A stretch of 64,000 nt of DNA from an uncultured Ignavibacteria bacterium (GTDB taxonomy: Bacteria; Bacteroidota; Ignavibacteria; SZUA-365). Shown here piece by piece: positions 7,936 to 16,336 of this stretch. The stretch spans positions 62,001 to 126,000 of the forward strand of contig CAJXVM010000012.1 in NCBI GenBank assembly GCA_913061095.1. The letters run 5' to 3'. The translations under genes and the position numbers were made by a program. Every line of letters begins with the position of its first letter. The stretch's first letter is position 1. The notes under the pieces were generated by a model, which saw only the letters and a list, made by a program, of their open reading frames with translations, was not told the DNA's origin and made no database searches.

Positions 7936-8658
7936 ATGCGCCCCGAATTCCCCGTAATCATATTGACCGGACGCCCGGCCTCGGGCAAATCCGAAGTGAT
8001 CGATTTTCTGAAAAAACTGCCGGTGGAGGAACGCTACCGCCGCTTCGGCATCGCGGCCTTCGACGAGATCGACGATTTCCCCATGCTCTGGGCATGGTTC
8101 GAAGAGGATGCGATTCTCGAAAAGATCATGTACAAGCCGCGCATGCATACGGACAGAGACGGCTATTTCCTGCATCAGTACCAGTGGGATCTGCTCATCG
8201 AGCGCATCAGCCTCGACTACAGCAAGAAGCTGCGTGACGAGCACTACCATCAGACACACACCGCCATCCTCGAATTCTCACGCGGCACCGAGCACGGCGG
8301 GTACCGCTCGGCATTCGAGCATCTCAGCGACGAGATTCTCGAGCGCGCGCTGATCATCTACATCGACGTGCCGTACGAGGAGTCGCTGCGAAAGAACCGC
8401 AAGCGTTTCAATCCCAACCGGCCCGACAGCATCCTCGAACACGGATTGCCCGACGAGAAACTCGAGCGGCTGTATCACGACGTGGACTGGGAGGAAGTCA
8501 GCGCCGAGTCACCGACGCACATCACCATCAAGGGACACAAGGTCCCCTACGTGGTATTCCACAACATGCCAAGCCAGACTGACGACCCCGAACTCCTCGG
8601 TCCCGCGCTGGATGAAGTTTTCGTCAAAGCACGCGAAGTGTACAAGAAAAGCCATTAG
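7936..8658 (+). CDS. P-loop NTPase, kinase-like, unknown substrate
   Basis: 240 residues. The N-terminus carries a Walker A motif, GRPASGKS (about 12-19), typical of small P-loop kinases. A Walker B-like ALIIYIDVPYEESLRKNRKR lies near residue 145, where nucleotide kinases keep a hydrophobic strand plus an arginine-rich lid. No membrane segment. The ribosome site is poor because the CCAATAA array occupies the leader; the stop codon merges with the next heptamer array. I do not recognise the substrate family. The repeats on both sides set it apart from its neighbours. Confidence 0.75.
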   Translation: MRPEFPVIILTGRPASGKSEVIDFLKKLPVEERYRRFGIAAFDEIDDFPMLWAWFEEDAILEKIMYKPRMHTDRDGYFLHQYQWDLLIERISLDYSKKLRDEHYHQTHTAILEFSRGTEHGGYRSAFEHLSDEILERALIIYIDVPYEESLRKNRKRFNPNRPDSILEHGLPDEKLERLYHDVDWEEVSAESPTHITIKGHKVPYVVFHNMPSQTDDPELLGPALDEVFVKAREVYKKSH

Positions 8659-8822
8659 CCGTTGGCCGTTAGCCGTTAGCCGTTGGCCGTTAGCCGTTAG
8701 CCGTTGGCCGTTGGCCGTTGGCCGTTGGCCGTTGGCCGATGGCCGTTGGCCGATGGCCGTTGGCCGTTGGCCAGTTTTCGTTATTAGCCGACGTTTTGAA
8801 GCCAACAGCCAACAGCCGACGG
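8657..8822. repeat. Heptamer array (A/G)GCCGTT x16, inverted to the upstream array
   Basis: Sixteen 7-bp units (AGCCGTT or GGCCGTT, twice GGCCGAT) run from 8657, inside the stop codon of the P-loop gene, to 8768. Each is the reverse complement of a CCAACGG/CCAACGT unit of the array at 7826. A short patch in the original orientation (GCCAACAGCCAACAGCCGAC) follows at 8801-8820, ending at the stop of the convergent TonB receptor gene. Confidence 0.9.
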
Positions 8823-8823
8823 C

Positions 8824-11154
8824 CTATTCAAAGACGTTCAGCCTCGCACGTATCCCCGCATACGCCTCACGTCCCTTGACCGGACCCCAGGAAAACGTGG
8901 GTTCGAAGTAGCGGTCGAAGGGATTGAACGCATTGAGTATGGGATCATCCTGCCGGAAGTCGAGCAGATTCTCCACACCCGCATAGATGTCGAACGCCTT
9001 CCAGCTGCGCTGCACGTGCAGATGCAGCAGCGCAAACGGATCTCCATGCGAGGACAGCTGAAACGCGGCAGGATAGGCACCCGTTTCCGGGAGGCGTTGT
9101 TCGCCGCGCCACTCAACGGTGAACGTCCCCTGCCACATGTCGTCCGTTGTCGTGGCGGTCAACACGGAAAGAACTCGATGTTTCGGCACGAAAGGAAGCG
9201 TACGTCGTGCACCGTTCTGCAGTTCGTAGACGTCGGCGAACGTGTAGGACAGCCGCGCGGTCAACCAGGCCGTGCTTGCGGTCACCTCGGCAAGAATGTT
9301 GTCGGAGGCCGAACTGCCGTCAAGATTGCGGAACAGAACGGCAGTGGGATCTTCGTCGTATTCGGCGATGACCTGGTCGGAGAATTCCGTGCGGTAGAGA
9401 TCAAGGGAAAACGTGCCGTTGAACGCACCGACGTCGTAAAGCCTGGTAAGATTGATACCATAATTCAGGGCGCGCTCGCCGTCGAGGGGACCCTCGATGC
9501 GCACGTTACGCCAGCTGGCAAGCACAGCCGGATTTTCGGCGAAGGGCCGGGCCACCCGGTAGGCGGTTCCGATCGAGGCCCGCAGTGTCGTGCGCTCGTC
9601 GAGATCATAGCGCGTGAAGGTACGCGGCGTCAGGATCGTTCCATGGTCATTGCGAAAATCCGCACGCAGCCCGGCCACGACGGTCAGCGCGTCGTTGAGA
9701 AAATGCGACGTGTTTTCCGCGTACACACCGGGTACCGACTCACGAAATGTATAATCGCCCGCGTAGCTTTTCCCGTGGGGATTGCTGCCGAGACCGATGG
9801 TTTCATCGAGCTGACTGAACCGGTACGAGACGCCGGTTTTCAGTTCCTGGTCCTCGGCCCAGGGCACTGCCCAGCCGAGATCCAGATACGCGGCGCGCTC
9901 TTCGGCGTCGTAGGCGGTCGTGCCATACCATGCGTTCTGCGTATGCAGGCTCGCCGCTCCGTGGAAGATGATCGCCTGATCCTCACCGACGGCGAACTCG
10001 GTCTTGTCGTAGAATTCGATGCGGCGGTTTTCCATCAGCTGACCGTAAAACGCCTGGCCGCCGAGATGTGCGTCCCGGTCAAAATCCTCCTGTCCGCCGA
10101 GCCGGTTTTCCCAGGTGTACTTCACGCCGTTGCGGGAAATGATCCCTTCCTCTTCGCCATTGTATTTCCACTTTGCCAGCGCGGAGAAGCGGTCGGTCAG
10201 CGGTGCGTCGAGGAAGCTGTCGCCGTTGCGGTCGATGCGCACACCGCGGCGGATACCCTGCGCGGCGATCATGCCGCTCCAGTCACCGGATGAGCGCATC
10301 ACATAGGCATTATACTGTTGTTCGAGAAAGCTGTTGGTGAAAGCGTTGAAAAGCAGCGGCTTGTTTTCGTCGCTTTCGTGCATGAGCACGTTGATCTGGC
10401 CGCTGAAGGATTCACTTCCCTGCAGCACGGAATTCGCGCCCTTGCTGACCATGATCCGGTCGATGAACGGTCCCGGAATGAAACTGACACCGAGGTGGGA
10501 GTTCAGCCCGGTGATCAGATGCGGCGTATTGTCGACGAGCACCTGAGTGTACACGCCGTCGAGTCCGAGCATGGTGAGCTGCTTCGTATCGGTGATAATG
10601 TCCACCGCGTCGGGCTGCACCGATGACGTGGTGCCGAAGCATCCCGACAGATCACAGCAGGCGGCGTGCTCGAGTTCCTCAGACGTAATCACCTCGGTTT
10701 TCTGCGGCATCGGGGCCAGGTAGGTGTCGGGCGCCTCGGCGGAGACTTCCACTTCCTCGGTCCGATGCTCGTGCTGCTGCGCAAGCGTCACCGTGATTTC
10801 ACTGCGGTCGCCCACGACGATGGTCTCGGGTTCGTAGGAAATATGGCTCACGACGATGCGGCGGTCGGTGATGCCTTCGCCGTGGAGCATGAAATGACCG
10901 TGATCGTCGGTGATCACGCCCTTCTGTGTGCCCACCCAGTAAACATGCGCTCCGGGCAGCGGTTCGGTATGGTCTCCGTGCGGCACGCGCACGTCGCCGT
11001 GAAGATCCTGTGCCGCAGCGATGTCGGCGATGAACAGCATGCTGATCAGTATGAGGACGGCCGCAAGCAGCCGGCGGGTCGCATTGTCGTCTGTGTGCTT
11101 CAAATGAACGGATGCAGTCACTGCATCCCGACGGGAGAGAGATTTCCTCTGCAT
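8824..11154 (-). CDS. TonB-dependent outer membrane receptor, metal type
   Basis: 776 residues with an AAGGAG site. A signal peptide (about 30-48, ending AAAQ) is followed by a carboxypeptidase-like domain (GAHVYWVGTQKGVITDDHGHF, about 65-130), a plug containing ACCDLSGCFGTTSSVQPD and LGLDGVYTQVLVDN, and a beta-barrel to a C-terminal Phe-containing strand (ARLNVFE). The CC and nearby Cys of the plug with the VDNTPHL pattern resemble Bacteroidota receptors linked to copper, zinc or heavy-metal handling rather than SusC. It would import a metal complex across the outer membrane with TonB-ExbBD energy. It is in an apparent operon with the Cys/His-rich gene 53 bp upstream. Substrate is inferred. 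Confidence 0.9.
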   Translation of the reverse strand: MQRKSLSRRDAVTASVHLKHTDDNATRRLLAAVLILISMLFIADIAAAQDLHGDVRVPHGDHTEPLPGAHVYWVGTQKGVITDDHGHFMLHGEGITDRRIVVSHISYEPETIVVGDRSEITVTLAQQHEHRTEEVEVSAEAPDTYLAPMPQKTEVITSEELEHAACCDLSGCFGTTSSVQPDAVDIITDTKQLTMLGLDGVYTQVLVDNTPHLITGLNSHLGVSFIPGPFIDRIMVSKGANSVLQGSESFSGQINVLMHESDENKPLLFNAFTNSFLEQQYNAYVMRSSGDWSGMIAAQGIRRGVRIDRNGDSFLDAPLTDRFSALAKWKYNGEEEGIISRNGVKYTWENRLGGQEDFDRDAHLGGQAFYGQLMENRRIEFYDKTEFAVGEDQAIIFHGAASLHTQNAWYGTTAYDAEERAAYLDLGWAVPWAEDQELKTGVSYRFSQLDETIGLGSNPHGKSYAGDYTFRESVPGVYAENTSHFLNDALTVVAGLRADFRNDHGTILTPRTFTRYDLDERTTLRASIGTAYRVARPFAENPAVLASWRNVRIEGPLDGERALNYGINLTRLYDVGAFNGTFSLDLYRTEFSDQVIAEYDEDPTAVLFRNLDGSSASDNILAEVTASTAWLTARLSYTFADVYELQNGARRTLPFVPKHRVLSVLTATTTDDMWQGTFTVEWRGEQRLPETGAYPAAFQLSSHGDPFALLHLHVQRSWKAFDIYAGVENLLDFRQDDPILNAFNPFDRYFEPTFSWGPVKGREAYAGIRARLNVFE

Positions 11155-11207
11155 GAACTTCTCCTTGGATAAAACGGAATACGGGAACGAAAAACGGATG
11201 GAGAAGT

Positions 11208-11705
11208 TCAGCCGCGCGGGGGATGGAAGGGGGGAGTGGTGTCGGCTGCGAGGATGAAAGGATGTGCGGGCAGCGCAAGAGCGAATGCTCCGTGCAGGAG
11301 GGATGCGTGCAGCGTGGGGAGCGGGGAGGACATGGGGATGTGATGACAGCAGTTCGTGCAGTCCTGATCGCAGTCACCGCAGTCACTGCAATCTTCACAG
11401 CCGCCGTCTTCGAGACTGCCGTGAGGGTCGTCTCGATCCCCGCTGCAGCAGATTTCGACTTCGGCGCTTCCACAGCGCTCATGACCGGAGTCGTCGTGGG
11501 AGTACTCACCGCAGTTGTCGACTGTCCCGGGATGCTCCCGGCTGAGCGCGGGATCATGGAAGGCCGAGGCCGCCTGTCCGAACAGAATGACAATCACCGC
11601 AAGGACGGCACCCCAGCGGGGACCGTTGAACGGGGAGCGATATGTGCTGCCGTAACGCAACATGAACGAAAAATATGCAAAAACGGTCATTCCATGCAAT
11701 GCCAT
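11208..11705 (-). CDS. Cys/His-rich membrane-anchored or secreted protein, probable metal binding
   Basis: Up to 165 residues; the true start is unclear (ATGs at 11705, 11690 and 11663, none with a good ribosome site). One hydrophobic segment (WGAVLAVIVILFGQAASAF) is the likely signal or anchor. It is followed by an acidic cluster with about 11 cysteines and several histidines (residues about 64-118, e.g. GCEDCSDCGDC and NCCHH), then a hydrophobic helix and an end PPFHPPRG. The spacing fits metal binding. It precedes the TonB receptor by 53 bp on the same strand, so I infer a metal-acquisition or resistance pair. No named family is recognised. Confidence 0.65.
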   Translation of the reverse strand: MALHGMTVFAYFSFMLRYGSTYRSPFNGPRWGAVLAVIVILFGQAASAFHDPALSREHPGTVDNCGEYSHDDSGHERCGSAEVEICCSGDRDDPHGSLEDGGCEDCSDCGDCDQDCTNCCHHIPMSSPLPTLHASLLHGAFALALPAHPFILAADTTPPFHPPRG

Positions 11706-12075
11706 TCTCTGAGTGCTCGCAGCCCACGATTCGGCGGCATCATGCTTTCATAATTTCGACCTTGTGCATCCGATATTTGGCGCAGACGAAAAAAAACGCA
11801 TCGCCGTAACTCCGTTAAGTCATTTAAATCAATGACATAGGTAGTCACGAAAAAAATCTCTGTGGAAACATTTGCTTGTGTTACAAAAAAAAACTATTAT
11901 CGGGTTAGAACATGCTTAACACTTGTTTATTTAGAGTTTGTATAAACAAGGTTTCATGAAGATTACCGAAAAGATTACCGAAGCACATTCTCACACCAGC
12001 TTGAACACACGCCAGCAAATGCAAGCCGATAGACGGCCAAGACCCACAATCCCACCATTATCAACAGGAGAGGTT
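11706..12075. other. AT-rich divergent intergenic region
   Basis: This 370-bp gap separates the metal-type operon (minus) from the multiheme cytochrome gene (plus). From about 11760 it is clearly AT-richer than its surroundings, with long A-runs at 11885-11893 and a TTAAGTCATTTAAATCAATGAC segment at 11814-11835. It must hold promoters for both sides, but I see no clean TAnnTTTG box. The open frame running from 11938 into the cytochrome lacks a start signal. Confidence 0.5.
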
Positions 12076-13161
12076 ATGAAACTAACCGCCATGCTACGTG
12101 CATTCGGCGGCATGCTTCTGATCGCATGCCTCGCATTCACTCTCAGCGCCTGCGAGGGTGAAGAAGGTCCGGAAGGACCGCAGGGACCGGCAGGTCCGCA
12201 GGGCCCCCAGGGTGAACAGGGCGAAAAAGGTGATCCGGGTACAGACGGTGAAGACGGCGAAGCCGGCACCGCCGGTTGTGTCCAGTGCCACGACGTTTCC
12301 GCTACTGTGAAGGCGATTGCCGTGCAGTACGAAGCGTCCAAGCACGGCTCGGGTATGACTTTTGAGCGCAACGGTACGTCCTGCGCACCCTGTCATACGC
12401 ATCAGGGCTTCGTTGAAGTGCTCGAGACAGGCCAGGGCAGCACCGCCGCCTCGATCATGAATCCCGCACCGGTGAACTGCCGCACATGTCACAACATCCA
12501 CGTGAACTATGATCAGTCCGACTACTCGCTGGCCACCAGCGATCCGGTGACAATGTTCACGGGAGAGACCTACGACATGGGCAGCAGCAATCTCTGCGCC
12601 AACTGCCACCAGCCGCGCTCGGCGGATCTTCCCGAGATCGACGGTCCGGACTTCGAGGTCACAAGCGTTCGCTTCGGTCCGCACCACGGTCCGCAGTCCT
12701 CGCTGCTGATCGGCGCCAGCCTGATCAAGCTTCCGGGTTCGGTGAGTTACAGCAGCATGAACTCGCATGAGAATGTGGATGATGGCTGCCTCACCTGCCA
12801 CATGGCAGAAGCATACGGCGCCCAGTCGGGTGGCCATACCTTCTCGATGGGCTATGATTATCATGGCCATACGGTCGGCAACACCGCCGGCTGCGAGAGC
12901 TGTCATGGTGAAATCGAGGACTTCGATATCAACGGTGCTGTCACCGAGATCGAAGGATATCTCGCGCAGCTGAAAGCACTGCTCGAGGCCGAGGGCTGCC
13001 TGGACGAGGAAGGCTATGCCGTTCCTGGTACCTACGGGGCCAACCTTGCCGCCGCACTGTGGAACTACCGCTACATCGCCCTCGAGGATCGCTCGATGGG
13101 TATCCACAATCCGCGCCTTGTCAAGGCCGTGCTTCAGAACTCGATCGAAGCAGTGCAGTAA
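12076..13161 (+). CDS. Six-heme c-type cytochrome lipoprotein with collagen-like stalk
   Basis: 361 residues. The ATG at 12076 follows AGGAGAGG; the longer frame back to 11938 has no ribosome site. The signal peptide ends in lipobox TLSAC. Directly after the lipid-anchored Cys come about 13 Gly-X-Y triplets (GPEGPQGPAGPQG... to GTAG), a collagen-like rod. Then six CxxCH heme sites follow: CVQCH, CAPCH, CRTCH, CANCH, CLTCH and CESCH, with many extra His for distal ligation. The C-terminal 70 residues are helical and heme-free. It should carry electrons at the outer face of a membrane, lifted off it by the stalk. A terminator follows. Stalked multiheme cytochromes of this build are unusual. Confidence 0.92.
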   Translation: MKLTAMLRAFGGMLLIACLAFTLSACEGEEGPEGPQGPAGPQGPQGEQGEKGDPGTDGEDGEAGTAGCVQCHDVSATVKAIAVQYEASKHGSGMTFERNGTSCAPCHTHQGFVEVLETGQGSTAASIMNPAPVNCRTCHNIHVNYDQSDYSLATSDPVTMFTGETYDMGSSNLCANCHQPRSADLPEIDGPDFEVTSVRFGPHHGPQSSLLIGASLIKLPGSVSYSSMNSHENVDDGCLTCHMAEAYGAQSGGHTFSMGYDYHGHTVGNTAGCESCHGEIEDFDINGAVTEIEGYLAQLKALLEAEGCLDEEGYAVPGTYGANLAAALWNYRYIALEDRSMGIHNPRLVKAVLQNSIEAVQ

Positions 13162-13182
13162 ACTGTTTCGTTCAAGCTGAAT

Positions 13183-13219
13183 AAAAAACGTCCCTCTGGT
13201 GCAGGGGGACGTTTTTTTA
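13183..13219. terminator. Bidirectional intrinsic terminator
   Basis: AAAAAACGTCCC and GGGACGTTTTTTT form a long stem (13183-13194 with 13206-13218) with T-runs on both strands. It ends the cytochrome gene and the convergent gene at 13325. Confidence 0.92.
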
Positions 13220-13324
13220 TTCTCTTTACTGTAAGGTATATAGGGCGTTTTCCCGAGCTTCCATAAACGGCACTATCCATGGAATGTGGATGGCGTTGCC
13301 CGTCATATGGGAGGTGACACGAAG

Positions 13325-13810
13325 TTATTTCAGCTGCTTTTTGATACTCTCGAGTTCCCTGATTGCACCGCTGAAATTATCGATAAGGCGGTCGATGACG
13401 CCCTGAAGCTGTGAGATGTCGACCGGCACGTAATTCGTGTTGATCATACCGCTTGCATCTCCGGCACCTGCCTTCGAAACCGGCTTTGGTCCTCGTGCAC
13501 CGGGACGCGGTAAGGGCTTCCTGCCCGGCTTATTCCCGGAAGCGGCTGCTGCAGGTGTCTTAGCCACCATCTTCGAAGACGACTTGCGTCCGCGCTTCGG
13601 GGGCTCCACCTGTCCCGCATCCACCTTTGCTTTCAGATCCGCGATACGCTGATACACCTTGTCGGTGATGCGCTGCGCCTTCCGGTTCTTGATGTTGCCG
13701 AGCGTGATCTGGTTCACGCCGCTTTCCTTCGAAATCGCGGCCGCCGTCCAGCCATTGTCCAGCATATCATGCACGTGCGTGACGGCAAGTTCGAGTTTGT
13801 CTTCGCTCAT
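13325..13810 (-). CDS. Small HTH protein with basic GRK linker and coiled-coil tail
   Basis: 161 residues, GAGGAT ribosome site. Residues about 5-55 form a helix-turn-helix (TAAAISKESGVNQITLGNIKNRK), like phage- or histone-like regulators that recognise DNA. The middle is Ala/Lys/Pro-rich with two AT-hook-like patches (PKRGRKSS and NKPGRKPLPRPG). The end (QLQGVIDRLIDNFSGAIRELESIKKQLK) is an amphipathic helix suited to oligomerisation. The plan suggests a nucleoid-associated or regulatory DNA-binding protein. No close named family is recognised. Confidence 0.75.
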   Translation of the reverse strand: MSEDKLELAVTHVHDMLDNGWTAAAISKESGVNQITLGNIKNRKAQRITDKVYQRIADLKAKVDAGQVEPPKRGRKSSSKMVAKTPAAAASGNKPGRKPLPRPGARGPKPVSKAGAGDASGMINTNYVPVDISQLQGVIDRLIDNFSGAIRELESIKKQLK

Positions 13811-13940
13811 GTGAGGATCCTCGTTTGATGGGAAAAGTTATATGATGTTCGTGTCGCTCGCTCCCAGAAAACCGTATGTCCGGGACTCCCGAAACATTTA
13901 TATCCCAACATAGGGAAGATGAATATGATTTCATTCGCCG

Positions 13941-16133
13941 TCAGACTTCGAGATTGCTGTATTCGTCCGTAATGATAAAATCATATTCAGGGTACTCGTA
14001 GATACCCAGACGCGGTTCGGTTTCACCGATCGAGTACCCGAAAATATCCATATAATCCGCGGCATCCTCGCCGATGTCCTCGAGCTGCTGCAGGTATTCG
14101 CTGATGGACTTCGATTCGATGATGATCACTTTTCCGAGCTTGTGGATGATGGGACTGTGCTCGCGGGTGATATCATGATCGAATGCGAGGATGCGGCGTC
14201 CGTAGCGCGTGATGCCAATGACGCGGAAGGTCAGGCTTTTTCCGACCCCCGGCAGATTCAGCACGTTGCGGTCGGTGGCGAGAAAGGGCAGGCTCGCATC
14301 CTGCCGCAGGGCAGACATGCTTTCCACGAGATTATGCGGATCGTCAGGGAAGGAACGCACGCGCTCATAAAATTCCTCGGGAATGCTGCCGAGTACCTTC
14401 TCCTCGAGCTGCTCCTGCACAGCGCGGGCATTGGTCGCAAAATTATAATTGTTTTCCATGTATCCCTTCACCGTAAAGGTATAATAGGGAAGGATGCCGA
14501 CGTCGTTGAGCACCTGGCGCAGGCGCGCGGTATGTCCGCGACGCGATGCGGCCGTGGTGAATACGAGCTGATTGGTGACGATCCATCCGGCATCGAGGAG
14601 GCGCCGGACGGCATCGCGCGTGGCAGGCGTGATTTCCATCGGCGACTCGATATGCGTCTGCACGACGAACTGCCGCACGCCCAGTTCCACGGCTTTTTCC
14701 CTGAATTCACGAAGCACCTCGGCGAGTGCGGGAGTGACGCGCTGCGGCAGGTATGCCAGGAGCCGTGAGCCGAGGCGCACGCGCAGCAGCTCCGCGAATT
14801 TGTCACCGTCCTCGCGCTGCTCGTTGGCTTCCTTCTTGCGCCGCGCCATGTCATATATGCGGTCGAGAATCTGTTTGAGCGAATGGTCCGAACTCATCAG
14901 CGCATCCCCCCCGGTGATGAGAATGTCACGCAGCTGCGTGTCCTCTTCGAAATAATGCATCAGTCTGTCGAGGCGCTCCGACCAGGTCTCTTCCGGACGA
15001 AGCTTGTCGAGATTGAAATTGAGATGTCCGCTCTGGAAATCGTACATGCGCTGGCAGGAGGCACAGAGCCCCCCGCAGGCGCGTCCCATCGTATCGGGAA
15101 TGAGAATGGCCACCTCGGGATAGCGGCGGTGGACGTTCCGCTCGGACGCGGTGGGCAGCAGCCAGCCGGCGGCGTTTGGTTCGCCCGTCTTAACAGTATC
15201 CTCTTTCTCCCAGGCCACGATATGGCCGAATTCATCAATCAGCTGACGGCTGTATATGACATAATGCCGAATCGCGAGATCCGCCCCGATCGCGAAATAC
15301 GGGACGCGCACATGCAGAAGTGACAGATAATAGGGATTCACGAAAAACGGGATGCCCTTTTCCTCGGCCTCGTACAGCAGCTTCATTGTGTCGGGATCCA
15401 GCGACTCGCCGAGGAGTCGGTTGAGCAGGTCGGGCGAGCGAACCGCGAAATGCAGATGGAACGTGTACTCATCCCACCAGCGCAACATCTGCAGGAATTT
15501 CTGTTCGCGGGACATCCCGCCACTGAATTTATACTTGTTGCTCGAAATTTCCCCCGCGTCGATCATGTCGATGAGCACGTTGATGATGCGGTCGCGGTTT
15601 TCCTCGCGCAGCTTGATGATACGCGGATCGAGCGCGCTGGGGAAGCGCTCCATCCACGCCTGGACGTGTTCGGCGGACGGCGGCTGCGGCTGCTCGGATC
15701 CGGTGAACTGACGAAGCAGGTGCAGCATGTCTTCGAAAAAATACGGCTTCGCGCCGCCGGTGCCCTTGTTCACCGCCAGCCAGAGCAACTTGATGGGATT
15801 ACTGACCGCGATCTCCCCGCGCAGGTTGGGATCGGGGAATTCGCGTCCGGCGTTGTCGATGTAATCCAGCAGGCGGATGGCGGCGTAATCCTTCCATGTC
15901 AGTTTTTCGAATCGCTCACGTCCCGCATGCTCATTGATGTAATAGTCGTACGCGTCGGGATTTTTCCGCAGTTCCTCCATCACCCATTGCTGCACGCCCA
16001 CGAGCGCTTCGGTCTCGTTTTTCGAGTTGCGCATGATCTCCTCGAGTGAGGGATTCTCCTGCAGCAGCTGTTTGAGCAGCCGATGTGATTTTACCGTTAT
16101 AGCAATTTTATCGAGTCTGTCCGCTTCCTTCAT
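13941..16133 (-). CDS. KamA-family radical SAM protein, extended
   Basis: 730 residues; ATG at 16133 with AAAGGATG upstream (a GTG lies one codon before). The radical SAM [4Fe-4S] motif CGGLCASC is at residues about 353-360, within a lysine 2,3-aminomutase-like core that includes DILITGGDAL, a QFVVQTHIESP strand and a late LPGVGKSLTF that resembles the PLP-lysine loop (PGGGGK) of aminomutases. Classical KamA is about 420 residues; here about 300 extra N-terminal and 100 extra C-terminal residues are added. The reaction is probably a PLP- and SAM-dependent 1,2-amino migration on an amino acid, but the substrate is unknown. It is a single-gene unit, 130 bp before the HTH gene on the same strand. 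Confidence 0.85.
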   Translation of the reverse strand: MKEADRLDKIAITVKSHRLLKQLLQENPSLEEIMRNSKNETEALVGVQQWVMEELRKNPDAYDYYINEHAGRERFEKLTWKDYAAIRLLDYIDNAGREFPDPNLRGEIAVSNPIKLLWLAVNKGTGGAKPYFFEDMLHLLRQFTGSEQPQPPSAEHVQAWMERFPSALDPRIIKLREENRDRIINVLIDMIDAGEISSNKYKFSGGMSREQKFLQMLRWWDEYTFHLHFAVRSPDLLNRLLGESLDPDTMKLLYEAEEKGIPFFVNPYYLSLLHVRVPYFAIGADLAIRHYVIYSRQLIDEFGHIVAWEKEDTVKTGEPNAAGWLLPTASERNVHRRYPEVAILIPDTMGRACGGLCASCQRMYDFQSGHLNFNLDKLRPEETWSERLDRLMHYFEEDTQLRDILITGGDALMSSDHSLKQILDRIYDMARRKKEANEQREDGDKFAELLRVRLGSRLLAYLPQRVTPALAEVLREFREKAVELGVRQFVVQTHIESPMEITPATRDAVRRLLDAGWIVTNQLVFTTAASRRGHTARLRQVLNDVGILPYYTFTVKGYMENNYNFATNARAVQEQLEEKVLGSIPEEFYERVRSFPDDPHNLVESMSALRQDASLPFLATDRNVLNLPGVGKSLTFRVIGITRYGRRILAFDHDITREHSPIIHKLGKVIIIESKSISEYLQQLEDIGEDAADYMDIFGYSIGETEPRLGIYEYPEYDFIITDEYSNLEV

Positions 16134-16336
16134 CACATCATCCTTTCGTCATATCCATTTTCTATGATACTATATATAGAGTAATAAAGAGGAGAATGAA
16201 ATGCCAATATCGCCGGACTGCGACGCAGCACGCGTGCGCTCCGCTCCGGTGTGGACGGAGAATGCCCCTGCATCGCGGAGTATTTTGATGCAATTTGGTG
16301 TTATTGTTGCAGAGTATCATGAACAGCAGGAATATC

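Noticed and set aside
7428-7988. Minus-strand ORF rich in VIGYWLL and AVGRWP repeats
   Set aside because: It is the translation of the 7-bp arrays (7 x 3 period) and overlaps the MFS gene in another frame.
7826-8822. CRISPR array
   Set aside because: Units are contiguous 7-bp repeats without spacers, and there are no cas genes.
8612-8911. Plus-strand ORF with SRWPLAV repeats
   Set aside because: Also a translation of the heptamer array at 8657; it overlaps two real genes and has no ribosome site.
9016-10293. 425-residue plus-strand ORF opposite the TonB receptor
   Set aside because: Antisense shadow; the receptor on the other strand has consistent domains and signal peptide.
11155-11207. 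Cobalamin riboswitch before the TonB receptor
   Set aside because: The leader is too short and lacks any B12-box-like sequence; the receptor features favour a metal substrate.
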